Shown: positions 18,171-28,211 of the stretch, piece after piece | How positions within the stretch are numbered: position 1 is the stretch's first letter | Layout: the number at the start of each line of letters is the position of its first letter | Assembly (NCBI GenBank): GCA_002067965.1 | Contig: MVRN01000033.1 | Coordinates: 21,991-85,990, forward strand | Direction of reading: 5' to 3' | Length of the DNA stretch: 64,000 nucleotides | Source: Pelotomaculum sp. PtaU1.Bin035 | GTDB taxonomy: Bacteria > Bacillota > Desulfotomaculia > Desulfotomaculales > Pelotomaculaceae | Translations under genes and position numbers: made by a program | Notes under the pieces: generated by a model | The model's database searches: none | What the model was told of the DNA's origin: nothing | Seen by the model: only the letters and a program-made list of their open reading frames with translations

Positions 18171-18247
18171 AGGGCAAACTTAGTGAAAGCTATGGACGCA
18201 ATGCCACGGGTCTAAGGCATTATGAGTGCTAAGACAACCGGGTTGCC
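18171..18247 (+). promoter_or_regulatory. cyclic di-GMP-I (GEMM) riboswitch aptamer
   Basis: The aptamer shows the GEMM-I hallmarks in order. GGGCAAAC opens it, then a hairpin capped by GAAA, the conserved GGACGCAA, and CACGGGTCTAAGG with the CTAAG tetraloop-receptor strand. It closes with ACCGGGTTGCC. P1 can form from GGCAA (18173-18177) and TTGCC (18243-18247). It lies upstream of a short membrane-protein gene. Downstream, CCCTCC (18253-18258) is complementary to the ribosome site GGAGGG (18286-18291), and a competing stem GGGTTG (18240-18245)/CAACCC (18250-18255) would use the same bases. This suggests translational control (inference). Confidence 0.9.
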
Positions 18248-18303
18248 AGCAACCCTCCGGCTTTCTCCGGTACTGAACAACCAAAGGAGGGACGAATGAA
18301 TAT

Positions 18304-18525
18304 ATGCAACACGAACACAAAGTGCTTTTATTAAGAATTTTTTATGCATTTACTTTACTTCTGGTTTGTTTATTAATGCTTATGATTTGCCCAAATGCGT
18401 CAATGCTTGCTGCCGGGGTAGCCCTTTACCTGCTGATGGGTTTTGATGATTCTAATGCTGAGTTCAGATCTGCCGCTGATGACCGGGAGCGGGGAGTTAT
18501 AGTTTTAAAACGACAAAGGGAATAA
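18304..18525 (+). CDS. small membrane protein under c-di-GMP riboswitch
   Basis: Protein of 73 residues with two adjacent hydrophobic segments (about residues 8-27 and 32-45) and a charged C-terminal tail ending VIVLKRQRE. AAAGGAGGG at 18283-18291 is a strong ribosome site, 12 bases before this ATG. A second ATG at 18296 in another frame is closer but opens only a 12-codon frame. No family recognised. Its placement behind the riboswitch suggests a role in a surface, motility or sporulation switch (inference). A clear terminator ends the transcript, so it is a single-gene unit. Confidence 0.6.
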   Translation: MQHEHKVLLLRIFYAFTLLLVCLLMLMICPNASMLAAGVALYLLMGFDDSNAEFRSAADDRERGVIVLKRQRE

Positions 18526-18552
18526 CAAAGGATATTCACCGTTTAGTAAATT

Positions 18553-18577
18553 AGACCATGGCAACGTGGTCTTTTTT
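18553..18577 (+). terminator. intrinsic terminator
   Basis: AGACCA (18553-18558) pairs with TGGTCT (18567-18572) across an 8-base loop, followed by TTTTTT. It ends the riboswitch-controlled transcript. Confidence 0.8.
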
Positions 18578-18726
18578 ACTTGATAACCGCTTTTAACCCT
18601 GTTTCAATCTGTATATGGGTCTTATCGGTTGCAATTGACAATTAATAAACCCGCAACTGAAGTAATCTGTATATTTACCATTCTTACGGGACAAATTATT
18701 CTAAAACAGATACGGAGTGACCAACC

Positions 18727-19194
18727 ATGCCTGAACACCACCCGATTGAAGGGTTAATGAAAACAGCTATGGAAAGTATCAGGGAGATGGTGGATGTAAA
18801 CACAGTTGTAGGCGATCCTGTAGAGACGCCTGATGGAACGGTAATTATCCCAATTTCTCGTGTTGCCTGCGGTCTTGTGGCTGGGGGCGGTAATTTTGAG
18901 ATCGGTCAAGAACATAAACAAGGTGAGGGAGATTCGCAAACGCCCGCTTTTGGAGGAGGCAGCGGCGCGGGAGTTTCGGTAAAACCGATTGGATTTTTAG
19001 TTGTCGGTAACGGGCAGGTGCGGATGTTGCCGGCAGAAGGAAACACGGTAGTCGACCGGTTAATTGACATAGCGCCGCAGTTGCTTGCACAAATTCAGTC
19101 TATGTTCGGGCAGAATGAATTCCAGTGGGGTACTAAAGTTAACGTTGATAAACAACCAGCGTCGACGATAACACCTACGCAACCGGTGTTATAA
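18727..19194 (+). CDS. gerW: GerW/YtfJ family sporulation protein
   Basis: Protein of 155 residues of the YtfJ family, found in spores and needed for some germination responses in Bacillus. HPIEGLMKTAMESIREMVD, the VETPDGTVIIPISRV strand and the glycine-rich GGGSGAGVSVKPIGFLVV segment are family hallmarks. Usual length. It is monocistronic: the riboswitch unit terminates upstream and a hairpin follows its stop. The usual neighbour in related genomes, the DUF2953 gene, lies 8.7 kb upstream here. Confidence 0.9.
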   Translation: MPEHHPIEGLMKTAMESIREMVDVNTVVGDPVETPDGTVIIPISRVACGLVAGGGNFEIGQEHKQGEGDSQTPAFGGGSGAGVSVKPIGFLVVGNGQVRMLPAEGNTVVDRLIDIAPQLLAQIQSMFGQNEFQWGTKVNVDKQPASTITPTQPVL

Positions 19195-19204
19195 GAATAA
19201 AAGG

Positions 19205-19240
19205 TCCAGGGGAATTTGAGTTTCCCTGGATTGTTTTGTT
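19205..19240 (+). terminator. intrinsic terminator after gerW
   Basis: TCCAGGGGAA (19205-19214) pairs with TTTCCCTGGA (19221-19230) with one bulge and a 6-base loop, followed by TTGTTTTGTT. Confidence 0.75.
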
Positions 19241-19462
19241 GAAATTTTTAACTAGCTAAGTAATATCTTTATTAATTCGGAGCACCGTGATAAGAGTAAA
19301 AACTTATATAGATATAAAACCTGGTTTATGATTCATGCGTCCTTTACAATGTCCTTTTTGGTATAAATTACCGGTGATTCCAATAAAATTTTGTTTTGGA
19401 GCAGGAAGATGCTGTTTTAATCCCGAAATGAAGGGGATCAAAGAAATACTGAGGGGAGATAC

Positions 19463-20569
19463 TTGTTGGAGGATAGATTATACTGGTTGGGGTGGCAATG
19501 CCTTTTGCCCGGATCGGGTAAACGGTTGTGGTCGCTGATAGAGCACTTCGGCTCGCCAAGGGTGGCATGGGAAGCCTCAGAAAAGGAACTGTCCGGAGCG
19601 CCGGGTTTGAGTGCCGAAGGCTTGGCCGGTTTGATACATCGCAAGGCCGGGCTGGATCTTGATGAGCGCGCTGCGAAACTGGAGTATTCAGGTATTTCTT
19701 TCGTTTGCTACAGCGATCCGGGTTACCCTGAAAAACTGCTTTCGATTTTCGACCCTCCCCCGGTTATTTTTATTCGCGGCCACTTGAAGTCCACCGATAG
19801 CCTGGCTGTATCGGTTGTAGGATCACGGAAGCCTTCGCCTTACGGACAATTAGTTACTGAGAAGCTAACTAAAGACCTGGCTGCTGTTGGAGTAACTGTT
19901 GTAAGCGGCATGGCCAGGGGGATTGATACCATAGCTCATAAGGGGGCCCTGGCTGGTTGTGGTAGGACCTTGGCGGTGCTTGGCTGCGGTTTGGACGTGG
20001 TCTATCCAAGGGAAAACAAGAGGTTGATGGAACAGATTGCGGCCAACGGCGCTGTGATTAGTGAATTTCCTCCCGGAACTCCTCCAGAAGCCTGGCACTT
20101 TCCCGTTCGCAACCGGATTATCAGCGGTTTAACCCTGGGGACAGTGGTTGTCGAGGCGGGCGAGAGGAGTGGCGCCTTAATTACGGCGGACTTTGCTCTG
20201 GAACAAGGACGCGATGTAATGGCGGTGCCGGGGAATATAGTAAATCCCTTGAGCCGGGGTCCTCACCGCCTGATTAAACAGGGTGCCAGGCTGGTAGAAG
20301 GGGCGGGCGATATTCTGGATGAACTTGGGATGGAAAAACTTTTTCCTGTTCCTCAATCCGGTGGTGAAGGTTCGGTGAAAATGAGTGTGGAAGAGGAAAC
20401 GCTTTACCGGTTGCTATCATTAGATCCGGTTTCTTTGGACGAGTTGATCGACAAGTCAGGATTTATTCCCCAAAAAGTAATGGCTGCGTTGATGTATTTG
20501 GAAATAAAGGGATTAACCAAGCAGTTGCCAGGAAAGTTTTATACTCGCACTGGAAGAAACTTGTTCTAA
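19463..20569 (+). CDS. dprA: DNA-processing protein DprA/Smf
   Basis: Protein of 368 residues that loads RecA onto incoming single-stranded DNA during transformation. An N-terminal helical domain precedes the Rossmann-like core with VVGSRKPSPYG, VSGMARGID, LGCGLDVVYP and EFPPGTPPEAWHFPVRNRII. A C-terminal winged helix lies at about residues 305-360. The start is TTG 19463 or the adjacent TTG 19466, behind GAGGGGAG at 19451-19458. The topoisomerase gene follows after 85 bases with its own promoter-like box. Confidence 0.93.
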   Translation: MLEDRLYWLGWQCLLPGSGKRLWSLIEHFGSPRVAWEASEKELSGAPGLSAEGLAGLIHRKAGLDLDERAAKLEYSGISFVCYSDPGYPEKLLSIFDPPPVIFIRGHLKSTDSLAVSVVGSRKPSPYGQLVTEKLTKDLAAVGVTVVSGMARGIDTIAHKGALAGCGRTLAVLGCGLDVVYPRENKRLMEQIAANGAVISEFPPGTPPEAWHFPVRNRIISGLTLGTVVVEAGERSGALITADFALEQGRDVMAVPGNIVNPLSRGPHRLIKQGARLVEGAGDILDELGMEKLFPVPQSGGEGSVKMSVEEETLYRLLSLDPVSLDELIDKSGFIPQKVMAALMYLEIKGLTKQLPGKFYTRTGRNLF

Positions 20570-20604
20570 ATAACCGGTTGGAGAGGATAGATTTTTTAAA
20601 AATA

Positions 20605-20613
20605 TGCTATAAT
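20605..20613 (+). promoter_or_regulatory. candidate extended -10 promoter for topA
   Basis: TGCTATAAT, an exact extended -10 element, sits about 42 bases before the topA start. No good -35 box is seen, which extended -10 promoters can tolerate. Confidence 0.5.
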
Positions 20614-20654
20614 AGATGGCAATAAAAGCCAGGTAATAAAATGGGGTGTGTTGT

Positions 20655-22805
20655 TTGTCTAAAACTTTAGTAATAGTTGAATCTCCTGCTAAGGCAAAAA
20701 CCATTAGTAAGTTTCTCGGTAAAAAATTTACGGTTAAAGCTTCCATGGGGCATGTCCGTGACCTGCCCAAAAGCCAATTCGGGGTGGATGTGCGGAACGG
20801 GTTTAGCCCTAAATATATAACTATCCGCGGTAAAGGCAATACTATTAAAGATTTGCGGACGGCAGGAAAAAAAGTCAGCCAAGTGCTGATTGCTTCCGAC
20901 CCCGATCGGGAAGGGGAAGCTATTGCCTGGCATCTTCAGAGTCTTTTGGAGATACCGGATAATGAACCCTGCCGCATCGAATTTAATGAGATAACAAAGC
21001 AGGCTATTCAAAATGCATTGCAGCATCCCAGGCTGGTTGATGTCAACCGGGTCAACGCTCAACAGGCCCGCCGGATCCTTGACAGGCTGGTAGGCTATAA
21101 TTTGAGCCCGCTGCTCTGGCGCAAGGTAAAGAAAGGTCTTAGCGCCGGCCGGGTCCAGTCGGTGGCTGTTCGGCTGATCTGTAACCGTGAAGAAGAAATA
21201 CAATCTTTTGAACCTGAAGAATACTGGACGCTGTTTGGCAGTTTTATAAAAACAGGATACGCTCCTTTTGAAGGAAAACTTTCAAAATATCAGGATAAGA
21301 AGATTGATATCAATAGTGCAGAAAAAATGCAGGCAGTGTTGGAAAATCTTAAAGGGGCACATTATACTGTATCTAATGTTACCCGTAAGGAAAAAAGCCG
21401 CAAGCCGGCTCCGCCTTTTATTACCAGTACCCTTCAGCAAGAGGCCTACCGAAAGCTGAATTTTACCGCACGGAAGACAATGATGGTTGCTCAGCAGCTT
21501 TATGAGGGCCTTGATCTGGGAAAAGAAGGGACGTCCGGCTTGGTAACTTATATACGCACTGATTCTACCAGAGTTTCCGCCACGTCCCGAGATGAAGCGC
21601 AAGCTTATATCCGCGAGCGGCTAGGCGCCCAATACGTAAGCATGGAAACAGTGAAGGCGTCTGGAAAGGGTAAGGTCCAGGACGCCCACGAGGCTATACG
21701 TCCCACTTCAATCAACAGGGAGCCGGACCGTATCAAAACTTTTCTTACCAATGACCAGTATAAGTTATATAAGTTAATCTGGTCACGTTTCCTTGCCAGT
21801 CTCATGAGCCCGGCTATTTTTGATACAACCAGTGTGGATATCCGCGCGGGGGATTATATGTTCCGGGCCACCGGTTCAGTAATGAAATTCCCCGGTTTTA
21901 TGAAAGTCTACACCGAGAGCAGGGATGACGGGGAAAAAGATGAGGAAAAACTGCTGCCGGAATTAAAAGAAGGGGAAAGTTTGGAAGCTCGCTCCCTGAT
22001 TCCGAAACAGCATTTTACCCAGCCGCCGCCTCGTTATACAGATGCCACACTGGTCAAAACTTTGGAAGAAAAAGGCATAGGCAGGCCCAGCACTTATGCT
22101 CCCATTGTTGAAACCATTATTAAGAGGGGTTATGTAGTAAGGGATAATAAACAACTTTATCCTACGGAACTGGGTACTATTGTGGTTGATCTCTTAAAAG
22201 AACATTTTAATGATATAATCGACATTGAGTTTACCGCGGGCATGGAAGAAAAATTGGACAGTATTGCAGAAGGCGCCCTGGACTGGGTTCAAGTCCTTGA
22301 CAAGTTTTATGATCCTTTTATCCGGACGCTGGAAAAGGCGGAAAAGGAAATAGGCCATGTCCGGGTCGCCGACGAAGTAACGGACGAAGTCTGTGAACAA
22401 TGCGGGCGCAACATGGTGATCAAGATGGGCCGTTATGGTAAATTTCTGGCCTGCCCGGGTTTCCCGGAGTGCCGAAATACCAGGCCGCTCTTAGAGCCTA
22501 CCGGTGTAAAGTGCCCCCGTTGTGATGGGGAGCTGGTTGCCCGGCGCAGCAAAAAGGGCAGGAAGTTTTTTGGCTGCAGCCGTTATCCGGAATGTGATTT
22601 CATAACCTGGGATCAGCCTTCCAAGACAAAGTGTCCCGAGTGCGGGGACCTGATGGTGGAAAAGAAAGGGGCGGGAAAGAAGATAAACCTGCGCTGTATC
22701 AATAAAAATTGTGGCCATAAGAACGAACCTAAAGAAATTAATACTCGCAAGAAGCGGGCAAATCCACAAAAAACAGCAGCAAAGGAAAAAATATTAACAA
22801 GATGA
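20655..22805 (+). CDS. topA: DNA topoisomerase I
   Basis: Type IA topoisomerase of 716 residues that relaxes negative supercoils. The Toprim domain shows VIVESPAKAKT and SDPDREGEAIAWHL. The active-site tyrosine is in TYIRTDSTR. Three C-terminal zinc ribbons follow (CEQCG...CPGFPEC, CPRCDG...CSRYPEC, CPECG...CINKNC), ending in a lysine-rich tail. TTG 20655 is preferred over GTG 20646 because GGGGTG then has correct spacing and the protein begins SKTLVIVES, as in relatives. It starts a run with trmFO and xerC. Confidence 0.95.
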   Translation: MSKTLVIVESPAKAKTISKFLGKKFTVKASMGHVRDLPKSQFGVDVRNGFSPKYITIRGKGNTIKDLRTAGKKVSQVLIASDPDREGEAIAWHLQSLLEIPDNEPCRIEFNEITKQAIQNALQHPRLVDVNRVNAQQARRILDRLVGYNLSPLLWRKVKKGLSAGRVQSVAVRLICNREEEIQSFEPEEYWTLFGSFIKTGYAPFEGKLSKYQDKKIDINSAEKMQAVLENLKGAHYTVSNVTRKEKSRKPAPPFITSTLQQEAYRKLNFTARKTMMVAQQLYEGLDLGKEGTSGLVTYIRTDSTRVSATSRDEAQAYIRERLGAQYVSMETVKASGKGKVQDAHEAIRPTSINREPDRIKTFLTNDQYKLYKLIWSRFLASLMSPAIFDTTSVDIRAGDYMFRATGSVMKFPGFMKVYTESRDDGEKDEEKLLPELKEGESLEARSLIPKQHFTQPPPRYTDATLVKTLEEKGIGRPSTYAPIVETIIKRGYVVRDNKQLYPTELGTIVVDLLKEHFNDIIDIEFTAGMEEKLDSIAEGALDWVQVLDKFYDPFIRTLEKAEKEIGHVRVADEVTDEVCEQCGRNMVIKMGRYGKFLACPGFPECRNTRPLLEPTGVKCPRCDGELVARRSKKGRKFFGCSRYPECDFITWDQPSKTKCPECGDLMVEKKGAGKKINLRCINKNCGHKNEPKEINTRKKRANPQKTAAKEKILTR

Positions 22806-22838
22806 GAAAATAAAATATTAGGTTTTAGGGAGAATATG

Positions 22839-24170
22839 ATGGCTGAACGGGTGGCTACCGTTATCGGGGCAGGTTTGGCTGGAGCCGAGGCGGCCTGGCA
22901 ATTGGCAAACCGTGAAGTGATGGTTAAGCTTTATGAAATGAGGCCTATACGGCAAACACCAGCCCACTCTACCAGTGATTTTGCGGAATTGGTCTGTAGT
23001 AACTCTTTGCGCTCAGCGGTCCTGGAAAACGCAGTGGGTCTCTTAAAAGAAGAGATGCGCCTGCTCAATTCATTAATTATAGAGTGTGCCGAGGAAACAA
23101 AGGTGCCGGCCGGCGGGGCGCTTGCTGTTGACCGTAATGCTTTTCCCCGCAGGGTTACTGAAAAGTTATCCTCACACCCGCTGGTGGAAGTGCACCGCAA
23201 GGAGGTTATGTACATACCGGAGGAAGGGGTGGTCGTCCTTTCCACTGGACCGCTAACCTCTGAGGGTATGACAGGTAGTATTAGAAAATTTACTGGTGAA
23301 GATTATCTTTATTTTTACGATGCCGTTGCTCCAATAGTGATGTATGATTCTTTAAATATGGAAAAAATATTTCGCTCTTCTCGTTATGACAAGGGCGAGG
23401 CTGCCTATTTAAACTGCCCAATGGATAGAGAACATTATGAAGTCTTTTGGAATGCCCTGGTGAACGCGGAGAGAGCCCCGCGCCATGAGTTTGAGAAGGA
23501 ATCGTACTTTGAAGGATGCATGCCGGTAGAAACCATGGCGGCGCGCGGTAAAGAAACTCTTCTCTATGGCCCGCTTAAACCTGTCGGACTGACCGATCCG
23601 CGGACAGGTAAGAAACCCCATGCGGTAGTACAGTTGAGGCAGGATAATGTTGATGGAACCTTGTTCAACCTGGTTGGGTTCCAAACAGCGCTGAAATGGG
23701 ATGATCAGCGACGGGTATTTCAACTTATTCCAGGGCTTGAAGAAGCGGAATTCGCCCGGTTCGGAGTTATGCACAGGAATACTTTTATTAACGCGCCAGT
23801 GTTGCTGGAGCCAACTTTTCAATGCAAAAAACGGCCGTCTCTTTTTATTGCCGGCCAGATGACCGGGGTTGAGGGATATGTGGAATCGGCAGCGTCCGGT
23901 TTGATGGCCGGCATTAACGCAGCGCTGTTAATAGACGGCAGGGAGCCGGTTGTATTTCCCCGCGAGACTGCACATGGTTCACTGGCGCATTATATCACTA
24001 CCGCTAATCCTTCCCATTTCCAGCCCATGAACATTACTTTCGGCCTTTTCCCCCCGCAGTTGGAAAGGGTAAAGGATAAAAAAAAGCGGTATAAAATGAT
24101 TGCTCAAAAGGCGTTGGAATCGATCAAAAAGTTTAATGAGAAATTAATTAAAAGGAATTATAATGTATAA
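22839..24170 (+). CDS. trmFO: methylenetetrahydrofolate-tRNA-(uracil-5-)-methyltransferase
   Basis: Folate- and FAD-dependent enzyme of 443 residues that makes m5U54 in the T-loop of tRNAs. The FAD dinucleotide fold is [12 protein letters not shown] near the N terminus; [17 protein letters not shown] and [16 protein letters not shown] are family signatures. ATG 22839 is preferred over the adjacent ATG 22836 on spacing to GGGAG. The xerC gene overlaps its end by 8 bases, indicating translational coupling, as is common in Firmicutes. Confidence 0.95.
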   Translation: MAERVATVIGAGLAGAEAAWQLANREVMVKLYEMRPIRQTPAHSTSDFAELVCSNSLRSAVLENAVGLLKEEMRLLNSLIIECAEETKVPAGGALAVDRNAFPRRVTEKLSSHPLVEVHRKEVMYIPEEGVVVLSTGPLTSEGMTGSIRKFTGEDYLYFYDAVAPIVMYDSLNMEKIFRSSRYDKGEAAYLNCPMDREHYEVFWNALVNAERAPRHEFEKESYFEGCMPVETMAARGKETLLYGPLKPVGLTDPRTGKKPHAVVQLRQDNVDGTLFNLVGFQTALKWDDQRRVFQLIPGLEEAEFARFGVMHRNTFINAPVLLEPTFQCKKRPSLFIAGQMTGVEGYVESAASGLMAGINAALLIDGREPVVFPRETAHGSLAHYITTANPSHFQPMNITFGLFPPQLERVKDKKKRYKMIAQKALESIKKFNEKLIKRNYNV

Positions 24171-25140
24171 TTATATAGATAATTTTTTAATCTTTCTTAA
24201 AGTAGAAAAAAACGCTTCTCCCAGGACAATTGAAAGCTACCAGAAAGACTTATTCCAAGGGTTGGATTTTTTTGCAGCCCAATTAAAAAAAGATGACCAT
24301 ACTGTTCTTCCAGGTGATCTGGACCACCGGATTTTCCGGCGCTACCTGGCGCTATTGCAGCAAAATGGCAATTCCCGGGCTACTATTGCTAGGCGGCTGG
24401 CAGCGTGGCGATCGTTTTACCGTTATATGAGACGGGAAGAAATAGCTGACGATAATCCTGCGGCGAAACTGTCAAATCCAAAACTAGAAAAACGTCTACC
24501 CGTTTTTCTATTTGAAGGTGAGGCAAAATTGCTGGTAGAAGCGCCTGATTTGGGCAATCCTCTGGGAATACGTGACCGGGCGCTTCTTGAAACGTTATAT
24601 GCAGGAGGTTTGAGGATAAGTGAACTGGTATCGCTGGATCTAGGTGACCTTGACCTGAAAGCGGGGTATATCCGGGTAATGGGCAAGAGAAGCCGGGAAA
24701 GGCTGGTTCCACTGGGTTCACAGGCAGTTAACTCTTTATTGGCTTACCTGCGAGGAGCACGGCTCGAATTATTGATGAACTTATCCCTGAGAAAATCCAA
24801 TAAAACTGCCGTAGCGGACAATATGCCCGGGGGCATGCTTCCGCCCCAGAAGGTTAATAACGCAATTTTTCTTAACCGTTGGGGCGGGAGGTTATCCGGG
24901 CGGGGTATCCGCAAGATGGTCGATAAATATGTACAAAAAGTAAGTATCGAGAGAAAAGTCAGCCCTCATACGATCCGCCACTCTTTTGCTACCCACCTCT
25001 TGAACGCCGGTGCGGATCTGCGTTCAGTTCAGGAGCTTTTAGGCCATGCCAGCCTTTCCAGTACCCAAATTTACACGCATGTGACAAGCGAAAGGTTGAG
25101 GCAGGTATACCGGAAGGCGCACCCACGGGCGGAAGATTGA
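24163..25140 (+). CDS. xerC: tyrosine recombinase XerC
   Basis: Site-specific recombinase of 325 residues that resolves chromosome dimers at dif with a partner. The N-terminal SAM-like domain contains [15 protein letters not shown] helices. The catalytic set is seen as LRISEL (first Arg), [12 protein letters not shown] (His-x-x-Arg), LGHASLSS (His) and the nucleophile in STQIYTHV. A stretch before FLNRWGG is a little longer than usual, which accounts for the extra length. It lies in the conserved trmFO-xerC-hslV order, so it is a housekeeping Xer protein and not a phage integrase. Confidence 0.9.
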   Translation: MYNYIDNFLIFLKVEKNASPRTIESYQKDLFQGLDFFAAQLKKDDHTVLPGDLDHRIFRRYLALLQQNGNSRATIARRLAAWRSFYRYMRREEIADDNPAAKLSNPKLEKRLPVFLFEGEAKLLVEAPDLGNPLGIRDRALLETLYAGGLRISELVSLDLGDLDLKAGYIRVMGKRSRERLVPLGSQAVNSLLAYLRGARLELLMNLSLRKSNKTAVADNMPGGMLPPQKVNNAIFLNRWGGRLSGRGIRKMVDKYVQKVSIERKVSPHTIRHSFATHLLNAGADLRSVQELLGHASLSSTQIYTHVTSERLRQVYRKAHPRAED

Positions 25141-25217
25141 ATCCAGGACATGAGCGCCACCTGTTTTCGCATGAGGATTATTAATAAATAATTAGGATTA
25201 TCGAGGGGAGAATGATT

Positions 25218-25748
25218 ATGTTTCACGCTACTACTATCGTTGCTGTAAAAAAAGAGGGCATAGTAGCTGTAGCCGGTGACGGCCAAGTTACCTTCGGCCA
25301 AAATACAATAATTAAAAAGAGTGCCAAGAAAATCAGGCGCCTCTATAAAGACAAAGTTGTGGCCGGATTTGCCGGTTCGGTAGCGGATGCCTTCACTCTA
25401 TTTGAGAAGTTTGACGGAAAACTGGAGGAATACCACGGTAATTTGCAGCGGGCTTCGGTTGAACTGGCCAAGGAATGGCGTACCGATAAAATTTTGCGCC
25501 AGTTGGAGGCCCTCTTGATAGTGGCCAGCAAAGGAGACCTGCTGATCATTTCCGGGAGTGGTGAAGTAATCGAGCCCGACGACGGGATAGCCGCGATCGG
25601 CTCCGGAGGGCCCTATGCCCTGGCAGCGGCGCGCGCCTTGGTCCGGCATACCCAAATGGGTGCGCGCGAGATTGCCCGGGAAGCGTTGGCTGTCGCTGCT
25701 GATATTTGTGTTTATACTAACGAAAATATCACAGTGGAAGAAGTTTAA
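25218..25748 (+). CDS. hslV: HslV (ClpQ) proteasome-like protease subunit
   Basis: Threonine protease of 176 residues that forms the double-ring core of HslVU. The sequence begins [10 protein letters not shown]; removal of the first residues exposes the catalytic Thr of the TTI motif. GDGQVTFG and [15 protein letters not shown] are family motifs. ATG 25218 is preferred over ATG 25212 on spacing to GAGGGGAG. The ATPase partner follows after about 56 bases. Confidence 0.95.
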   Translation: MFHATTIVAVKKEGIVAVAGDGQVTFGQNTIIKKSAKKIRRLYKDKVVAGFAGSVADAFTLFEKFDGKLEEYHGNLQRASVELAKEWRTDKILRQLEALLIVASKGDLLIISGSGEVIEPDDGIAAIGSGGPYALAAARALVRHTQMGAREIAREALAVAADICVYTNENITVEEV

Positions 25749-25804
25749 TTTCTAAATAATATTCTGAATAATATTCTGAAGACTGATTTGGGGGTTTGAT
25801 AATT

Positions 25805-27199
25805 ATGGAAGAATTAACGCCGCGACGTATAGTTGAAGAGCTTGATAAATACATTGTGGGGCAAAAAAAGGCGAAAAAGGCGGTAGCGGTAGCTTTACGC
25901 AATCGATACCGCCGCAAGAAACTATCCGAAGAATTCAAAGATGAGGTAATGCCAAAAAACATTTTGATGATCGGACCTACCGGCGTCGGTAAAACAGAAA
26001 TCGCCCGTCGCTTGGCCAAGCTGGTCAAAGCCCCGTTCGTCAAAGTGGAAGCAACTAAGTTTACCGAGGTGGGGTATGTCGGCAGAGATGTGGAAGGAAT
26101 GATCCGGGACCTCGTGGAAACAGCGATCCGTATGGTCAAACAGGAGAAGTTGTCGGAAGTAGAGGATAGGGCGCAAAAGATAGTTGAAGAAAAAATAATT
26201 GAACTGCTGGCGCCTTACCCGGTACAGGAGACAGCTCCGCGCAACCCCTTGGAAATGCTTTTCGGCGGAACAAAACCTCTGGAACCGGCCGATAAAAGTC
26301 AGGAACAAAGGACAAAACGGATCGATTTTGAAAGAGATATTCTCAAGGAAAAGCTAGCAAAAGGCGAGCTGGAAAATGAATTTCTGGATATTGAAGTGGA
26401 AGACAATAAACCTCCGATGCTGGAAGTGTTTACCGGTTCCGGCATGGAGGAGATGGGAGTAAACCTTCAGGATATGCTTGGCGGTTTTTTGCCGAAGAAA
26501 AAGCGCAGGCGTAGAGTAACCGTACAGGAGGCCAGAAAGATCCTGATCCAGCAAGAAGCGCAAAAATTAATTGATATGGATGAAGTTACATCTATGGCAA
26601 TCAGGCGGGTCGAAGATGACGGGATCGTTTTTCTTGATGAGATTGATAAAATAGCCGGCCGGGAAGGGTATGGTCCTGATGTTTCCAGGGGAGGCGTACA
26701 GCGTGACATCCTGCCCATTGTTGAGGGTTCCACCGTTGTAACTAAATACGGGCCGGTCAAAACTGACCACATCCTGTTTATTGCCGCAGGAGCCTTTCAC
26801 ATTTCAAAGCCTTCCGACTTGATACCGGAACTTCAGGGCCGTTTTCCAATCCGTGTCGAACTTGAAAGCCTTACCTGTGAGGATTTTCAACAAATTTTGA
26901 CCGAACCCAGAAATGCCTTGATTAAACAATATACAGAGTTATTAGCTACAGAAGGTGTATCGATTAAATTTTCAAAAAATTCACTTGAAGAAATCGCACA
27001 AATAGCTTATACTGTAAATGAACAAACAGAGAACATCGGAGCGCGCCGTCTGCATACGATTTTAGAGAAGCTATTAGAAGATTTGTCTTTTGAGGCGCCT
27101 GAGCTTTGTGGTAAAGTTATTGACATAAGCCGCGAGCACGTTCTCGAAAAATTGGATGAAGTGGTTAAAAATGAAGATTTAAGCCGTTATATTTTGTAA
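25805..27199 (+). CDS. hslU: HslU (ClpY) ATPase subunit
   Basis: AAA+ unfoldase of 464 residues that feeds substrates to HslV. Walker A is GPTGVGKTE and Walker B is IVFLDEIDK. The intermediate I-domain lies between them, and the C-terminal tail EDLSRYIL is the type that docks into HslV to activate it. ATG 25805 is preferred over TTG 25796 on spacing to the GGGGG upstream. It is directly followed by codY, the order known from Bacillus. Confidence 0.95.
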   Translation: MEELTPRRIVEELDKYIVGQKKAKKAVAVALRNRYRRKKLSEEFKDEVMPKNILMIGPTGVGKTEIARRLAKLVKAPFVKVEATKFTEVGYVGRDVEGMIRDLVETAIRMVKQEKLSEVEDRAQKIVEEKIIELLAPYPVQETAPRNPLEMLFGGTKPLEPADKSQEQRTKRIDFERDILKEKLAKGELENEFLDIEVEDNKPPMLEVFTGSGMEEMGVNLQDMLGGFLPKKKRRRRVTVQEARKILIQQEAQKLIDMDEVTSMAIRRVEDDGIVFLDEIDKIAGREGYGPDVSRGGVQRDILPIVEGSTVVTKYGPVKTDHILFIAAGAFHISKPSDLIPELQGRFPIRVELESLTCEDFQQILTEPRNALIKQYTELLATEGVSIKFSKNSLEEIAQIAYTVNEQTENIGARRLHTILEKLLEDLSFEAPELCGKVIDISREHVLEKLDEVVKNEDLSRYIL

Positions 27200-27219
27200 G
27201 GGGGATAGTAAATTTAGAG

Positions 27220-28023
27220 ATGCATGAATTATTGGAAAAAACTCGTGCTATCAATAAATTGCTGTTAAAGTCGGTAGGACATGCAGTAAATTTTCAAATA
27301 GTTGCCCGTGTTCTCAGTGAAAACATCGACGCAAGTATATACATCCTGGATCAGCGCGGCAAAGTCTTGGGATATACTTGTCTCAAGGGCCTGGAATGTG
27401 ATATTATGAGGGAAATTATTGAAGGTGACGGTGGATTTCCCGAAAACTATAACGATAATTTGATGAGAGTGAACGAGACCAGAGCTAACTTTAGCCAGGT
27501 TGGCAATGCGTGTGTTTTTAGTGAAAAGCGATGCCGCTTCAATAACAAAGTAACTACGATGGTCCCTATCGCCGGGCCCGGATCCCGCCTTGGCACATTG
27601 GTGCTGGCTAAGTTCGGCGGCCACTTTACCGATGAAGATCTTGTCCTTGGCGAGTATGCCGCAACTGTTGTTGGCATGGAAATACTCAGAGTACGAACCA
27701 AAAAGTTGGAGGATGAAACCCGTAAACGCACTGCTGTACAGATAGCCCTGGCTACATTATCATATTCCGAGTTGGATGCCGTTCAGCATATTTTTGAGCA
27801 ACTGGGGGGCAATGAAGGCCTATTGGTAGCCAGTAAAATTGCCGACCGGGTTGGAATCACCAGATCAGTTATCGTAAATGCCCTACGCAAATTCGAAAGC
27901 GCGGGGGTAATTGAGTCAAAGTCTCTTGGTATGAAGGGTACCTATATTCGTGTTCTTAATGACAATCTTCTTGAAGAGTTGGATAAGCTCAATAACAGCA
28001 ACAAAAAAAAGCAACAGCCCTAG
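27220..28023 (+). CDS. codY: GTP- and branched-chain-amino-acid-sensing regulator CodY
   Basis: Repressor of 267 residues that senses GTP and Ile/Leu/Val and controls amino-acid, competence and sporulation genes. An N-terminal GAF ligand domain (residues 1-155, with ENIDASIYILD and MVPIAGPGSRLGTLVLA) is followed by a C-terminal winged helix. That helix carries the very conserved ASKIADRVGITRSVIVNALR recognition region. A GGGGGAT site precedes the ATG. A strong terminator closes the operon 36 bases later. Confidence 0.95.
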   Translation: MHELLEKTRAINKLLLKSVGHAVNFQIVARVLSENIDASIYILDQRGKVLGYTCLKGLECDIMREIIEGDGGFPENYNDNLMRVNETRANFSQVGNACVFSEKRCRFNNKVTTMVPIAGPGSRLGTLVLAKFGGHFTDEDLVLGEYAATVVGMEILRVRTKKLEDETRKRTAVQIALATLSYSELDAVQHIFEQLGGNEGLLVASKIADRVGITRSVIVNALRKFESAGVIESKSLGMKGTYIRVLNDNLLEELDKLNNSNKKKQQP

Positions 28024-28058
28024 TATAATGGTTTGGGTTTTCAGCTAAAATATTGATG

Positions 28059-28083
28059 CCCCGGCTTGCGCCGGGGTCTTATT
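28059..28083 (+). terminator. intrinsic terminator after codY
   Basis: CCCCGGC (28059-28065) and GCCGGGG (28070-28076) form a perfect 7-bp stem with a TTGC loop, followed by TCTTATTT. Confidence 0.85.
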
Positions 28084-28211
28084 TATGGTAAAATACGCCT
28101 TAGTGTGAAATACACACGTTGATGGATCCATGCAAGGGTGCCCGGACACGGGTTTTGCAGGAAATGAAGGCAACGGAGGAATAAAACCACATCGGGAGGA
28201 GGTGTTTAACA
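28066..28211 (+). promoter_or_regulatory. rpsB promoter and leader region
   Basis: TTGCGC (28066-28071) and TAAAAT (28089-28094) with 17-base spacing form a possible promoter that overlaps the codY terminator. The leader holds two hairpins: GTGTG/CACAC at 28103-28117 and CCCG/CGGG at 28141-28152 followed by TTTT. Ribosomal S2 leaders are often autoregulated, so an attenuator is possible. GGGAGGAGGTG precedes the rpsB start. Confidence 0.4.

Noticed and set aside
18296..18334. 12-codon frame starting at an ATG nearer to the riboswitch ribosome site
   Set aside because: It is very short and without motif. It could be a leader peptide, but the 73-residue frame starting 8 bases later is the more likely product.
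19335..19538. 67-codon frame upstream of and overlapping dprA
   Set aside because: It has no recognisable family, a poor ribosome site and overlaps the well-supported dprA start in another frame.
24163..25140. Phage or integron integrase
   Set aside because: The tyrosine recombinase lies in the conserved trmFO-xerC-hslV order and has normal XerC features, so it is chromosomal.
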